Of a DNA stretch of 64,000 bases, positions 56,066 through 64,000 are shown piece after piece. Source of the stretch: CAYQJS01 sp964417895 (lineage in GTDB: Bacteria; Chloroflexota; UBA6077; SHYK01). Below the pieces are notes generated by a model. The model was not told the origin of the DNA. It was given only the letters and a program-made list of their open reading frames with translations, and did not search any database. Every line of letters begins with the position of its first letter. Position 1 is the stretch's first letter. A program made the translations under genes and the position numbers. The stretch lies in NCBI GenBank assembly GCA_964417895.1, contig CAYQJS010000020.1, positions 15,734 to 79,733 on the forward strand. Direction: 5' to 3'.

Positions 56066-57664
56066 ATGAAGGGACGACCAATGGCAGCGAGATTGCGTTC
56101 GATGGCCAGAACCCATTGGCGGATCGCGTTCGCGGTCGCGCTGCTCCTTAGTCTGGGGCGCCCCGTCCAGACCTGGGGACAAGCCCCAGACACGGGAGCG
56201 CCAGCCACCCCCACGCCAACAGCGGCGGAGGCGACGCCAACGCCGACTCAGACTCCCGCGACGGCGCAGGGGACGTCCGCGGGGGAGCAGCCAACCCCAA
56301 CGGCCACCCCAACGCCTTCGGGGGAACAGCCGACACCCACGGCCACCCCGACGCCCGCGGGGGAGCAGCCTACCCCGACACCCGGGGGCGAGCAGCCCAC
56401 CCCGACACCCGGGGGGGAGGCGCCCACCCCAGCCGCCACCCCGACACCCGGGGGCGAGCAGCCTACCCCCACAGCCACCCCGACACCTGGGGGGGAGCAG
56501 CCCACCCCAGGTGCCAGCCCAACGCCCTCCGGGGAGCCGCCCACGCCAACAGTGGAGCCGACACCCACGGTCGTGCAGGGGACGCCCACGGCGACCCCGC
56601 CTACCCTGTCGGAGCCAGACGTCGCCGCGCTGGTCGCACCATCGGTAGTGAAGATCACCACGGGCTCGGGCAGCGCGTCCGGGGTGAGGACCCGACACGG
56701 GATCCTGACAAACGAGCACGTCGTCGAGGGTGTGACGCGGGTAGAGATCACCAGAAGCGACGGGACCCAGCGCACGGCGACCGTTGTCCGAAGCGACCCC
56801 TTTTACGACCTCGCTCTACTGGCGACCGAGCTGGAGATTCCTGCTCTCGAGCTGGAGCCCGCCCGCGCACAACGACAGGGCGACCCTCTTCTCGCGATGG
56901 GCTTCCCGTTTGCGAACGTGCTCGCTGGCCCTCCATCGGTCAGCCGGGGCCTCCTGTCCGCAGTTCGGGAGATCGACGGTGTTGTCTTCGTGCAGACCGA
57001 CGCTGCGCTGAACTTCGGAAGCTCGGGCGGAGCCATCGTGAACCTGCGCGGCCGGCTCGTGGGCCTGGCGTCCAGCGGACTGGGATTCGGCGGGATCAAT
57101 TTCGGCGTCGCCACCGAGTCCATCGAGGGCTTCCTCGCAGGGGTGGTTCTCGTTGGCCCGGACGCAGCGGAGCCCGACGACGTTCTGGAGCAGGCCCGGC
57201 CCTTAGAGATCGGGGCGCCCGCCCAGGCACGGAGCTTCCACCGGCCCGGGGACGTTGACTGGGTGTCGCTGGATCTCGAAGAGGGCGAGAGTGTTGCGTT
57301 GTTCACGAGCTCACCCAGCTGCGACACCTACCTCTTTCTCCTCGCTCCGGACGGCATCACCATCCTTGACGAAGACGATGACAGCGGAGGGATCGTCAGC
57401 TCGCGGATCGAGTTTACGGCGAGTGAAGCAGGGACCTACTACGGCCGCATCTCTCACTTCGAGCCTCGCGGCGTCTGCAGGGCGTACACGGTGGCCGCCA
57501 GGCCCATCCCACCCCCGGACTCGGAAGGTGCGACCGGGGACGGGCCCAGAGTCGGGCCGGCGATGCGGAGCCAGGGACCAGCATCTGTCCCTTGCGGGCG
57601 ACGATGCTTCACCCCTCCCCGTCTGACGCCGATCCAGGCCGCGGCGCTCGTAGCAGTCTGGTAA
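56066..57664 (+). CDS. exported trypsin-like (S1C) serine protease with Pro-Thr linker and PPC-like domain
   Basis: 532 residues. Signal peptide WRIAFAVALLLSLGRPVQTWG, then a Pro-Thr linker of about 140 residues made of GEQPTPTATPTP-type repeats. The protease domain has His in GILTNEHVVEG (about 217), Asp in DPFYDLALLAT (about 247) and Ser in LNFGSSGGAIV (about 318). No PDZ. A C-terminal pre-peptidase C-like domain follows (HRPGDVDWVSLDLEEGESVA, TYLFLLAPDGITILDED, ASEAGTYYGRISHFEP). Likely wall- or medium-located. The final residues come from an intergenic repeat (57652-57755), so the true stop may have shifted. It is the second S1C protease in the window. Confidence 0.85.
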   Translation: MKGRPMAARLRSMARTHWRIAFAVALLLSLGRPVQTWGQAPDTGAPATPTPTAAEATPTPTQTPATAQGTSAGEQPTPTATPTPSGEQPTPTATPTPAGEQPTPTPGGEQPTPTPGGEAPTPAATPTPGGEQPTPTATPTPGGEQPTPGASPTPSGEPPTPTVEPTPTVVQGTPTATPPTLSEPDVAALVAPSVVKITTGSGSASGVRTRHGILTNEHVVEGVTRVEITRSDGTQRTATVVRSDPFYDLALLATELEIPALELEPARAQRQGDPLLAMGFPFANVLAGPPSVSRGLLSAVREIDGVVFVQTDAALNFGSSGGAIVNLRGRLVGLASSGLGFGGINFGVATESIEGFLAGVVLVGPDAAEPDDVLEQARPLEIGAPAQARSFHRPGDVDWVSLDLEEGESVALFTSSPSCDTYLFLLAPDGITILDEDDDSGGIVSSRIEFTASEAGTYYGRISHFEPRGVCRAYTVAARPIPPPDSEGATGDGPRVGPAMRSQGPASVPCGRRCFTPPRLTPIQAAALVAVW

Positions 57665-57755
57665 CAACCCGCTCACCCCGAGCTTGTCGAAGGGCCCATG
57701 TGGTTCGACAGGCTCACCTTGAGCGGAGCTCAACCTTTTTTCAGCAGCCTGTTCA
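57652..57755. repeat. MITE-like intergenic repeat, copy B
   Basis: Shares block order with copy A at 30991: AACAACCCGCTCACC, GAGCTTGTCGAAGG, GGTTCGACAGGCTCACC, GAGCGGA and TTTTTTCAGCAGCCTGTTC. It overlaps the 3' end of the protease gene and the last 3 bases of the RidA gene, providing their stop regions. Confidence 0.75.
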
Positions 57756-58142
57756 GTCGTCCAGGAACGCGACCGCCTGGACCTCAACCAGCATCTCGGG
57801 TCGAGCGAGCGAGTGGACACCGATGAGCGCGCTCGCCGGGTACCCATGGCTGAAGTACTGCTTGCGGATCTCGATGAACTCGTCGCCGTAGCGGCTGTCG
57901 GTGACGAACACGGTCATCGTGACGATATCGTCGAGCGTGCCGCCGGCCTGGGCCAGGTTATCCCTGATGCGGGCGAACACAGCGTGGGTTTGCGCGGCGA
58001 AGTCGCCGGCCAGGGAGTTGCCCTGGGCGTCGACTGCCCCACCGACTCCGGCCAGGTAGACGGTGGTCCCACCCTTCGCCTTCACAGCGCGAGAATAGGC
58101 TCGTGATTCCTCACGCTCGCCCTTGACGTACTCTTTCCCCAT
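57753..58142 (-). CDS. RidA family (YjgF/YER057c/UK114) protein
   Basis: 129 residues, trimeric RidA fold: AVKAKGGTTVYLAGVGGAVD, FAAQTHAVFARIRDNLAQAG, DDIVTMTVFVTD and the C-terminal HSLARPEMLVEVQAVAFL with the Arg and Glu that bind the substrate carboxylate. It deaminates reactive enamines/imines. It follows the VOC gene with 3 bp between stop and start, so the two form an operon. Confidence 0.92.
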   Translation of the reverse strand: MGKEYVKGEREESRAYSRAVKAKGGTTVYLAGVGGAVDAQGNSLAGDFAAQTHAVFARIRDNLAQAGGTLDDIVTMTVFVTDSRYGDEFIEIRKQYFSHGYPASALIGVHSLARPEMLVEVQAVAFLDD

Positions 58143-58145
58143 CGA

Positions 58146-58889
58146 TCACGCCCAGCCCGTTTCTGAGACGACGAACACGTTGCCCTCGGGGTCCCGCATC
58201 CGGGCCTCTCGCTGGGCAGCAGTCAGGGTCGGTAGCGCCAGCCCGACCTCCTTGAATCGCCGCTGGGCTTCACCCCAGTCCTCGACCTGGAGCCCAAAGT
58301 ACTGGATGCCAGGCTTGCCGACGGACGCCTCGTCAACCAGCGCCATGGTCACGTCGCCGTCGCCGAGCACCACTGAGCCGTCGCCCTCGCGCCGCACTTC
58401 CTGCATGTCGAGGACAGACCTGTAGAAATCGGCGGCCTGGTCGGGCCGGTCGACCTGCACCACCATGTGGCGTATGCCGGGCAGCCGCTTGTCCTCCCGG
58501 CCCAGGAAACCGCGGGACGAGAGGTCGAAGTTGTTGCCCCAGGGGTCCACCACGCGCATTTCTGCCGGCCGGCCGTTCTGAGGACTCTCACCCCGCTTGA
58601 CGGACTCGTCGAGCCTGCTCAGCACGGAGTCAATGCTATCTACGACGAATCCGTAGTGGTTGATGCCCTGCCGCTGGTCGGCCTCATTGCCGTCGGCGCG
58701 GTGCGTGTTCACGATCTCGGCCTCGGTGTTGGTCTGCTGCAGGAACGCCAGGTTGAAGAGCCCGTCGATGACGTGGATCGAGCCGGTTGGACTCGTGCGC
58801 ACCTTCTCCACGCCGAACAGATGGTGATAGAAGTCGTAGAGCTTCTCGGGCTCCTTCACGATGAACGCGATGTGCCGAATCTTCGCCAT
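58146..58889 (-). CDS. VOC superfamily protein (glyoxalase/extradiol dioxygenase-like), two modules
   Basis: 247 residues with two VOC beta-alpha modules. The first starts KIRHIAFIVKEPEKLYDFYH and includes INHYGFVVDSIDSVL and RVVDPWGNNFDL. The second starts GIRHMVVQVDRPDQAADFYR and includes GIQYFGLQVEDW and RMRDPEGNVFVVSE. Metal positions (His, His, Glu/Asp) seem present but in a mixed pattern. Dioxygenase, isomerase or lyase activity cannot be decided. The start was set at the ATG ending at 58889 because GGAGG lies 8 bases before it. Confidence 0.85.
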   Translation of the reverse strand: MAKIRHIAFIVKEPEKLYDFYHHLFGVEKVRTSPTGSIHVIDGLFNLAFLQQTNTEAEIVNTHRADGNEADQRQGINHYGFVVDSIDSVLSRLDESVKRGESPQNGRPAEMRVVDPWGNNFDLSSRGFLGREDKRLPGIRHMVVQVDRPDQAADFYRSVLDMQEVRREGDGSVVLGDGDVTMALVDEASVGKPGIQYFGLQVEDWGEAQRRFKEVGLALPTLTAAQREARMRDPEGNVFVVSETGWA

Positions 58890-59150
58890 GGGTTCCACCT
58901 CCGGACGTTAATCAGCCTATCTTACCCCGATGAGTGTCATTCTCAACTGACAGACGAAGAATCCGCACCAATGCAATATCCTCCTGTGGCGCCGAGCTCG
59001 CGCGGGCGCTCCCCGAGCAAGGGATTCAGAATCGTTTATGTCAACCAAAGCCCCTCTGGCTCTGGGCGGCAACCTGGCGCCCAGCAAATGGGTCACCGTC
59101 CGCGCGCTTCGCGTGCTCAGATCGTGGGCGCACCAAGGAGTCGGAACTTG

Positions 59151-59426
59151 ATGCTCAGCGGGGTCGATCTCATTCAGGTCGTGTCTATCGTGGGCGCCAT
59201 CATCATTCTCCTGGCGTACAGCGCCGGCCAGGCAGGCTGGATGCGGGTGGAGCAGCCCATCTACAGCGTGCTGAACTTCGTCGGCTCTGTGGTGCTGTTC
59301 TACGTGGCGATCGTGAACCTGCAGTACGGGTTCATCCTGATGGAGGGCGTATGGGCCGCGATCAGCCTCTCGGCGCTGCTCCGTCGCTCAGGGCCGCGTC
59401 CAGAGCGCGCAGATCCTCAGGCGTGA
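59151..59426 (+). CDS. small membrane protein, CBU_0592-like
   Basis: 91 residues with three predicted hydrophobic helices (VVSIVGAIIILLAYSAGQAG, PIYSVLNFVGSVVLFYVAIV, FILMEGVWAAISLSALL). This pattern, with an ILLAY and a VWAxISL end, fits the CBU_0592 family of unknown function. The TTG at 59148 or ATG at 59151 follow AAGGAG. Its 3' end overlaps the convergent aldo/keto reductase by 65 bp. Confidence 0.7.
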   Translation: MLSGVDLIQVVSIVGAIIILLAYSAGQAGWMRVEQPIYSVLNFVGSVVLFYVAIVNLQYGFILMEGVWAAISLSALLRRSGPRPERADPQA

Positions 59427-60318
59427 GGCGCCATTCCAGGGCTTGAACGTTCTCGTCCACCTGCTCAGGCCGGGTCGCCCCAGCGATGACGCTAGCGACC
59501 GATGACTGAGATCCCAGCCATGCCAGGGCCAATTCTCCTACGGTGTGGTCCCGATCCGACGCGAAGTGCTCCAGCTTGGCCAGCGTGGCGAAGTTCTCAT
59601 CGCTGAGCACCCGGGCTGCCTGTCGGCCCTCAGTGGCGAACCTCGTGCCTTGAGGAGGCGGCTCCCCCGGCTGATACTTACCGGTCAGGAAGCCGCCCCT
59701 CAACGGCGAGTAGGGGATGATTCCGAGGCCGTACTTCTCGCAAGCGGGGACGACGTCCGATTCGATGGCTCGGTCGAGGAGGTTGTAGCGGTTCTGGGAG
59801 GAGATGAACGGGTTCAGGCGCTCGGAGCGTGCGACCCACTGGGCCTCGACGATCTGCCACGCGCTGAAGTTGGAGCAGCCGACGTAGCGCACATCCCCGC
59901 GTCGAACCAGATCGTCGAGTGCCCGCATGGTCTCTTCGATAGGCGTGGCGGCATCCCAGAAGTGGACCTGGTACAGGTCGATGTAGTCCACGCCCAGCCG
60001 CCGCAGGCTCCCCTGCACGGCCTCCATGATGTAGCGGCGGGATGCGCCCGACCAAAGCGGGCCTTCCCCCATAGCGGCCTCGAACTTGGTAGCGAGGATG
60101 ACGTCGCGGCGCCTCCCGCGGATGGCCCGGCCGATGAACTCTTCTGACAGGCTGCCGCCGTAGACGTCGGCGGTGTCGATGAAGTTGACCCCCAGGTCGA
60201 GCGCCCTGTGCACGACAGCCTCGGTCTGGGCCGCATCACAGCGTCGGCCGAAGTTGTTGGTGCCCAGCCCCGCGGTTGAGACCTTGAGCCCCGAGTTTCC
60301 CAGGCGGCGATACTCCAT
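59362..60318 (-). CDS. aldo/keto reductase
   Basis: About 318 residues, (beta/alpha)8 barrel NADPH oxidoreductase. Catalytic tetrad: Asp and Tyr in VNFIDTADVYGGSLSEEFIG, Lys in ILATKFEAAMG, His in YIDLYQVHFWD. YVGCSNFSAWQIVEAQW and the cofactor region SSVASVIAGATRPEQVDENV are also typical. It reduces aldehydes, ketones or sugars. The ATG ending at 60318 is preferred over the TTG 9 bp earlier. The convergent overlap with the small membrane protein gene is 65 bp, the longest in the window. Confidence 0.93.
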   Translation of the reverse strand: MEYRRLGNSGLKVSTAGLGTNNFGRRCDAAQTEAVVHRALDLGVNFIDTADVYGGSLSEEFIGRAIRGRRRDVILATKFEAAMGEGPLWSGASRRYIMEAVQGSLRRLGVDYIDLYQVHFWDAATPIEETMRALDDLVRRGDVRYVGCSNFSAWQIVEAQWVARSERLNPFISSQNRYNLLDRAIESDVVPACEKYGLGIIPYSPLRGGFLTGKYQPGEPPPQGTRFATEGRQAARVLSDENFATLAKLEHFASDRDHTVGELALAWLGSQSSVASVIAGATRPEQVDENVQALEWRLTPEDLRALDAALSDGAAPRG

Positions 60319-60456
60319 TCTTGGCAACCCCCTCGCATTTCCGTCCGAATCTATTCGCTTCGGCGCGGGCGCGATTGTAGCATCCGCGTTCCGCCGCTAA
60401 ACTCCCCGCGACGACTTTCACTGTTCTGAAAATCCCCTCGCCCTCTGGGTCTGGAT

Positions 60457-61008
60457 GTGATTGGCGCTCGCGCCCCAACCCCACCCCGCACGCTGGCGAC
60501 TCCCCGGCTCCTGCTGCGTCCGCCGCGCATGGACGACGCCATTGCCATCTTCCAGGGCTATGCGCAGGACCCGGAGGTCACCCGATACCTCACCTGGCCT
60601 CCGCACCGGTCCATCGGCGAGACCCGCGGCTTTCTCCGCGCCTGCATCGACAACTGGCGCGAGGGAACCCGCTTCCCGTGGGTGATCACCCCCGCACCCG
60701 AGGGCACCCCGCTGGGCATGATCGAGCTGCGCCGGACCGGACACATGGCCGACGTAGGATACGTGCTCGCGCGCAGCGCGTGGGGCAAGGGATACACCAC
60801 CGAGGCGTTGATCGCCGTCGTGGAGACGGCGCTGGCGCTGGACGGCTGCTATCGGGTGTGGGCCGTGTGCGACGTGGAGAACGCGGCGTCGGCCCGCGTG
60901 ATGGAGAAGGCTGGCATGGTGCGTGAGGGCATTCTCCGCCGGTTCCTCTACCATCCGGCCATGTCCAACGAGCCGCGCGACGCCTACTGCTACGCTAGAA
61001 CCGGTTAG
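60457..61008 (+). CDS. GNAT family N-acetyltransferase (RimJ/RimL type)
   Basis: 183 residues. Motifs: TPRLLLRPPRMDDAIAIFQG, GMIELRRTGHMADVGYVLAR, the acetyl-CoA loop SAWGKGYTTEALIAVVETAL and NAASARVMEKAGMVREGILR. It acetylates an amine: ribosomal protein N-termini, amino acids or antibiotics are all possible. GTG start at 60457. Ten bases separate it from the deacetylase gene downstream. Confidence 0.9.
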   Translation: MIGARAPTPPRTLATPRLLLRPPRMDDAIAIFQGYAQDPEVTRYLTWPPHRSIGETRGFLRACIDNWREGTRFPWVITPAPEGTPLGMIELRRTGHMADVGYVLARSAWGKGYTTEALIAVVETALALDGCYRVWAVCDVENAASARVMEKAGMVREGILRRFLYHPAMSNEPRDAYCYARTG

Positions 61009-61017
61009 AGAGGGACC

Positions 61018-61887
61018 ATGGAAAACGACCGCTACCCCTACTGGCCGCTGCCGGAGCGACCGCCGATCCGCTGGCCCGACGGCAAGCGCCTCGCCTTCTG
61101 GATCATTCCCAACATCGAGCATTTCCGCTTCGACAAGCCCACGTCCGACGTGGCGCCGGGGACGGTCGACATCCCCAGCTTTGCGCAGCGGGACTACGGT
61201 CCTCGGGTCGGGATCTGGCGGATGATGGAGGTCCTCGACCGACACCATCTGCGGGCGACCGTGGCCCTCAACGCCGACGTCTGCCGCTTCTATCCGCAGA
61301 TCATCCGCGCTGGCAACGAGCGCAACTGGGAATGGATGGGGCATGGCGTCACGAACTCGGAGCGTATGAACAGCCTTCCCGACGACACGGAGCGCCAGAC
61401 GATTCGCTCCGTCGTCAACGCGATCGCGGACAGCACCGGCGCGCCGCCGCGCGGCTGGCTCGGGCCCGGCCTCTCTGAGACGCTGCACACCCCCGATCAC
61501 CTCGCCGAGGCGGGAATCACCTACGTGGCTGACTGGTGCGCGGACGACCAACCGTTCCCGATGAGAACAAAAGCCGGTCGGCTCATCTCAATCCCGTACT
61601 CGCAGGAGCTGAACGACATCCCTGTCTTCATGCGCAAGGGTCTGACCGCCGAGCAGTTCTGCCAGATGATCTGCGATCAGTTCGATGTGTTGTACGAGGA
61701 GGGCCAGCGGAGCGGGCGGGTGATGGCGCTCGCCCTGCATCCGTTTCTCACCGGGCATCCGTTTCGCTCGAAATGGCTGGATAGGGCCCTCGACTACATC
61801 GTCGGCCACGAGCAGGTCTGGCTGACGACGGGCGGCGAGATCGCTGCCTGGTACTACGAGCACTACTACGATCAGGCGCCCAGATAG
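61018..61887 (+). CDS. polysaccharide deacetylase family protein (PuuE/allantoinase-like)
   Basis: 289 residues, NodB-like barrel: RLAFWIIPNIEHFRFDKPTS, DYGPRVGIWRMMEVLDRHHL, RATVALNADVCRFYPQII, EWMGHGVTNSERM (His-containing) and APPRGWLGPGLSETLHTPDH. It resembles the cytosolic allantoinase/urate-catabolism branch rather than secreted chitin deacetylases; no signal peptide is seen. The substrate is unknown. GAGAGGGACC is before the ATG. Confidence 0.85.
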   Translation: MENDRYPYWPLPERPPIRWPDGKRLAFWIIPNIEHFRFDKPTSDVAPGTVDIPSFAQRDYGPRVGIWRMMEVLDRHHLRATVALNADVCRFYPQIIRAGNERNWEWMGHGVTNSERMNSLPDDTERQTIRSVVNAIADSTGAPPRGWLGPGLSETLHTPDHLAEAGITYVADWCADDQPFPMRTKAGRLISIPYSQELNDIPVFMRKGLTAEQFCQMICDQFDVLYEEGQRSGRVMALALHPFLTGHPFRSKWLDRALDYIVGHEQVWLTTGGEIAAWYYEHYYDQAPR

Positions 61888-62048
61888 GACACCCCAGCGC
61901 CATGAACGCAGCAGATCGCACCCTACAGCGCCGGGACGAGACGCGGCTCCCCACAAGCTAAAGATGTGCAACTAGCGCAGTTAGCGGCCGTGGTCCCTCG
62001 CCCTATGCTTCAATCACACGGCCCCCGATTCGCAGACGATATGACATC

Positions 62049-63440
62049 ATGCCCTTGAACGCAGAGCTTGGAGAACGAGTGCGCGAAGCGTCGACGCTCA
62101 TTGATCGACACTCGACTGGGGAGGTCCACCCGCCGGCAGACGCACCCGCCGCCGCGGCCCATGGCCCCTGGAGCCGGCTCGGCTCTACCTTCGCATCGCT
62201 CTCGGTGCGCGACTTTCGCTACCTCTGGTTTGGTAGCTTCGCGAGTCAGATTGGCATGTGGGTACAGCAAGTCGCCGTCGGTTGGCTTGCGTATGATCTC
62301 ACCGGCTCGGCGACCTTCCTCGGCGTGGTGGCAACCGCACGCTCGTTGTCCTCCGTCGCGCTGACGCTGCCCGCGGGCGTGTTCGCGGACCGCTGGGATC
62401 GCCGACGCCTCATTCTCGTCAGTCAGGTGATGATCCTTGGCAATGCTGGCGTGCTCGCGTGGTTGGTCACGACCGGCGCCATCGAGCCGTGGCATCTCGC
62501 TGTCGGTTCGTTTGTCAGCGGTGCATCCCATTCGCTAAACATGCCCGCGCGTCAATCACTCGCCCCCCAGTTGGTCGGCTATCGCCACATTGCCAACGCC
62601 GTAGCGCTGAATTCAATCTCGTTCAACACGTCGCGTGTCCTCGGCCCGTCTATCGCCGGGGTTCTTGTGTGGGTCGCGGCGCTGGCGATGCTTCCCGGCA
62701 ACGGAGGGGACAGCTCGTTGCTGAGCAATCTCGCGCTCTGCTTTGAGGTGCAGGCTGTATTGATGCTGGTCGCCGTCGGCTGCACCATCGCCATGAGCAG
62801 CTCGGGCGGGGCTCGCAGCGGGCGGCCGCAGGGCTCGCTCTGGACAAACCTCGTGGACGGCCTTCGCTACGTGCAACGCACGGGACCAGTGCGCGCCGTG
62901 TTCCTCACGGCGAGCGTGCCTATTCTGGTGGGGTCTGTCTACGCTCAGTTCATGCCGGTGTTTGCGCGGGACGTGCTGGACGTGGGCCCTTCGGGAATGG
63001 GAGCGCTGATGTCCGCCATCGGATTCGGCTCGCTGATCGGGGCGTTCGCGCTCGCCGCCCTCAGCAACTATCCACGTAAGGGCCTCGTCATGGTTGGGAC
63101 CGGGATCGGGAGCGGGGTCAGCCTCACAGCCTTCGCTTCGTCACAGAGCTTTGGGGTTTCACTCGTCACCCTGGCTGCGACCGGCCTTACGCTCGTGGTT
63201 TGCCTCGCAATCGGGCAGACGCTGCTGAACCTCATGGTGCCCGATGAGTACCGCGGCCGCGTCCTGAGCATCTGGTCGATGATCTGGAGCCTGGAGGCAG
63301 TCACCGTCCTCCCCGCAGGCTTGCTGGCGGATCATGCCGGCGCGCCCGTCACTGTATTGATCTGCGGGATTGTGGTGCTGGTCTACTTCCTGATCGTGGC
63401 CGCACGCAAGGGGCAGGTACGCGACTACAGGGGCGCCTAG
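62049..63440 (+). CDS. major facilitator superfamily transporter (EntS/MFS_3-like)
   Basis: 463 residues with about 12 helices. The opening SVRDFRYLWFGSFASQIGMW and QQVAVGWLAYDLTGSATFLG, then LPAGVFADRWDRRRLILVSQ, are typical of the enterobactin-exporter-like MFS_3 group. QSLAPQLVGYRHIANAVALN and NTSRVLGPSIAGVL are also conserved there. Export of a small metabolite is likely; substrate unknown. The stop overlaps the convergent MoaD/ThiS-like gene by 3-4 bp. Confidence 0.9.
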   Translation: MPLNAELGERVREASTLIDRHSTGEVHPPADAPAAAAHGPWSRLGSTFASLSVRDFRYLWFGSFASQIGMWVQQVAVGWLAYDLTGSATFLGVVATARSLSSVALTLPAGVFADRWDRRRLILVSQVMILGNAGVLAWLVTTGAIEPWHLAVGSFVSGASHSLNMPARQSLAPQLVGYRHIANAVALNSISFNTSRVLGPSIAGVLVWVAALAMLPGNGGDSSLLSNLALCFEVQAVLMLVAVGCTIAMSSSGGARSGRPQGSLWTNLVDGLRYVQRTGPVRAVFLTASVPILVGSVYAQFMPVFARDVLDVGPSGMGALMSAIGFGSLIGAFALAALSNYPRKGLVMVGTGIGSGVSLTAFASSQSFGVSLVTLAATGLTLVVCLAIGQTLLNLMVPDEYRGRVLSIWSMIWSLEAVTVLPAGLLADHAGAPVTVLICGIVVLVYFLIVAARKGQVRDYRGA

Positions 63441-63725
63441 CCGCCGGCGATGGCCCCGACGACCAGAAACGGCTCGGTCCCCGTTGCGACAGCGCCCGGC
63501 AGTGGGGCATCTGGCGATTCGTGGGACAGGTCCTCCCCGCAGNNNNNNNNNNGCTCGGCGCTGCTGCGTGACGTGGTCGCGGATCGTCCCACGCAGCATC
63601 GGATAGCCAGCCTCGAGCGCGTCGAGGACCGAGCGCTGGGTCGCTTCGCCCTGGACGTCGAGCGTCACCTCGCGGTCGACCTGCGCCAGCGTCCGCAAAT
63701 GCACCGGCAGCACAACTCGGATCAT
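63437..63725 (-). CDS. MoaD/ThiS-like small sulfur-carrier-fold protein, split by a 10-N gap
   Basis: The N-terminal part IRVVLPVHLRTLAQVDREVT and VLDALEAGYPMLRGTIRD is read before the gap. The C-terminal part CGEDLSHESPDAPL and PFLVVGAIAGG is read after it in another frame. The two fit one beta-grasp protein of about 95 residues if the N run has the wrong length. MoaD/ThiS proteins normally end in GG, and this one does. It starts with an ATGA overlap at the end of the BNR-type gene. Confidence 0.75.
63543..63552. other. assembly gap (10 N)
   Basis: Ten N inside the MoaD/ThiS-like gene. The reading frame differs on the two sides, so the true missing length is not 10. Confidence 0.95.
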
Positions 63726-64000
63726 GGCAGCGTCTGGACTTCGACGGACACGACGGCCGGCAGATCCCGGACGATGGGCGACCAGGTGTCTCCCCCATCC
63801 GCCGATGCGTACACCTGCCCGCCGCTGGTTCCGAAGTACACGCCGCAGGAATCGAGCGAGTCGACCGCCATTGCGTCGCGCAATACGTTGACGTCGCCGA
63901 CCCGGCAGGCGTGGTGGCGCTGGCCAAGGACCTGTCGGCCCGGTCGTTCGGCCCGGCGACGGCGAAGTACCGCGAGCTGGGCACGCTCGCCAACCTGCTG
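63722..64000 (-). CDS. BNR/sialidase-like beta-propeller protein, C-terminal part only
   Basis: The last 52 residues read DVNVLRDAMAVDSLDSCGVY, then FGTSGGQVYASADGGDTWSP and IVRDLPAVVSVEVQTLP. The Asp-box SADGGDTW marks a BNR repeat of the exo-sialidase-like or photosystem-assembly-like propeller group. The gene continues out of the window. From about 63895 outward the minus-strand reading turns Arg-rich and loses the pattern. It ends with an ATGA overlap with the MoaD/ThiS-like gene, so the two are coupled. Confidence 0.6.
   Translation of the reverse strand, partial: QQVGERAQLAVLRRRRAERPGRQVLGQRHHACRVGDVNVLRDAMAVDSLDSCGVYFGTSGGQVYASADGGDTWSPIVRDLPAVVSVEVQTLP

Noticed and set aside
58467..59150. 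Upstream extension of the small membrane protein frame
   Set aside because: Mostly antisense to the VOC gene; a ribosome site and start are present at 59135-59151.
60418..61551. 377-residue minus-strand frame
   Set aside because: Antisense to the acetyltransferase and deacetylase genes; composition typical of a shadow.

Overview
High-GC (about 64%) bacterial DNA, most likely from an uncultivated terrestrial member of the Chloroflexota. The pointers are indirect. Secreted proteins carry Pro-Thr-rich (PTATPTPTP-like) linkers and lipoprotein signal peptides. Several orphan family-5 substrate-binding lipoproteins are present. Two Uma2-type nucleases occur, GTG, TTG and CTG starts are frequent, and rpsF-ssb-rpsR is followed by a membrane-anchored SurA-like foldase. 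Two N runs (100 N at 12264, 10 N at 63543) show it is a draft or metagenome scaffold. Taxonomy is an inference; no rRNA is present.

Layout. 1-12.2 kb: a secreted alpha/beta hydrolase, a Uma2 nuclease, and a catabolic block. The block has LigB-type extradiol dioxygenase, a ThDP enzyme and a solute-binding lipoprotein on the minus strand, a fumarylacetoacetase-family hydrolase on the plus strand, then pruA coupled to acetoacetate-CoA ligase. 12.5-15.4 kb: core cluster rpsF-ssb-rpsR-foldase. 15.6-23.8 kb: an accessory region built on a tRNA-Leu(UAA) gene. It holds an older cassette of three overlapping unknown genes, an integrase relic and a displaced tRNA end, then a 6.28-kb island between two identical 60-bp copies of the tRNA 3' part. 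The island carries a coiled-coil membrane protein, a trypsin-like/SPOR lipoprotein, an SH3-like repeat protein, an HTH protein, a truncated integrase and a ClpP-fold peptidase. 23.8-31.6 kb: housekeeping genes (class II aldolase, rnpB, guaB, nucleoside hydrolase, S41 peptidase, amidase, UspA). 31.6-36.8 kb: a TrmI-type tRNA methyltransferase, then a complete arginine-to-spermidine operon (pyruvoyl arginine decarboxylase, speH, speE, speB, MFS exporter) behind a structured leader ending in a terminator-like hairpin. 36.8-64 kb: a patchwork of secreted and catabolic genes (PhoD, three more solute-binding lipoproteins plus a decayed remnant of another, a second ThDP enzyme, Rieske oxygenase, HicBA, pirin, D-aminoacylase-like amidohydrolase, molybdenum hydroxylase subunit, S1C protease, RidA, VOC, aldo/keto reductase, deacetylase, MFS), with dispersed palindromic repeats between them.

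How it works together. The genes suggest a heterotroph that oxidises organic acids, aromatics and amino acids. Oxygenases, a ring-cleavage dioxygenase, hydrolases, ThDP enzymes and CoA ligation feed central metabolism. Four intact family-5 solute-binding lipoproteins have no permease or ATPase gene here, so they must share transport machinery encoded elsewhere or act as receptors. Polyamine synthesis is concentrated in one operon. The most unusual pieces are the tandem tRNA-Leu island and the spe leader RNA; neither can be matched to a described system from the sequence alone.
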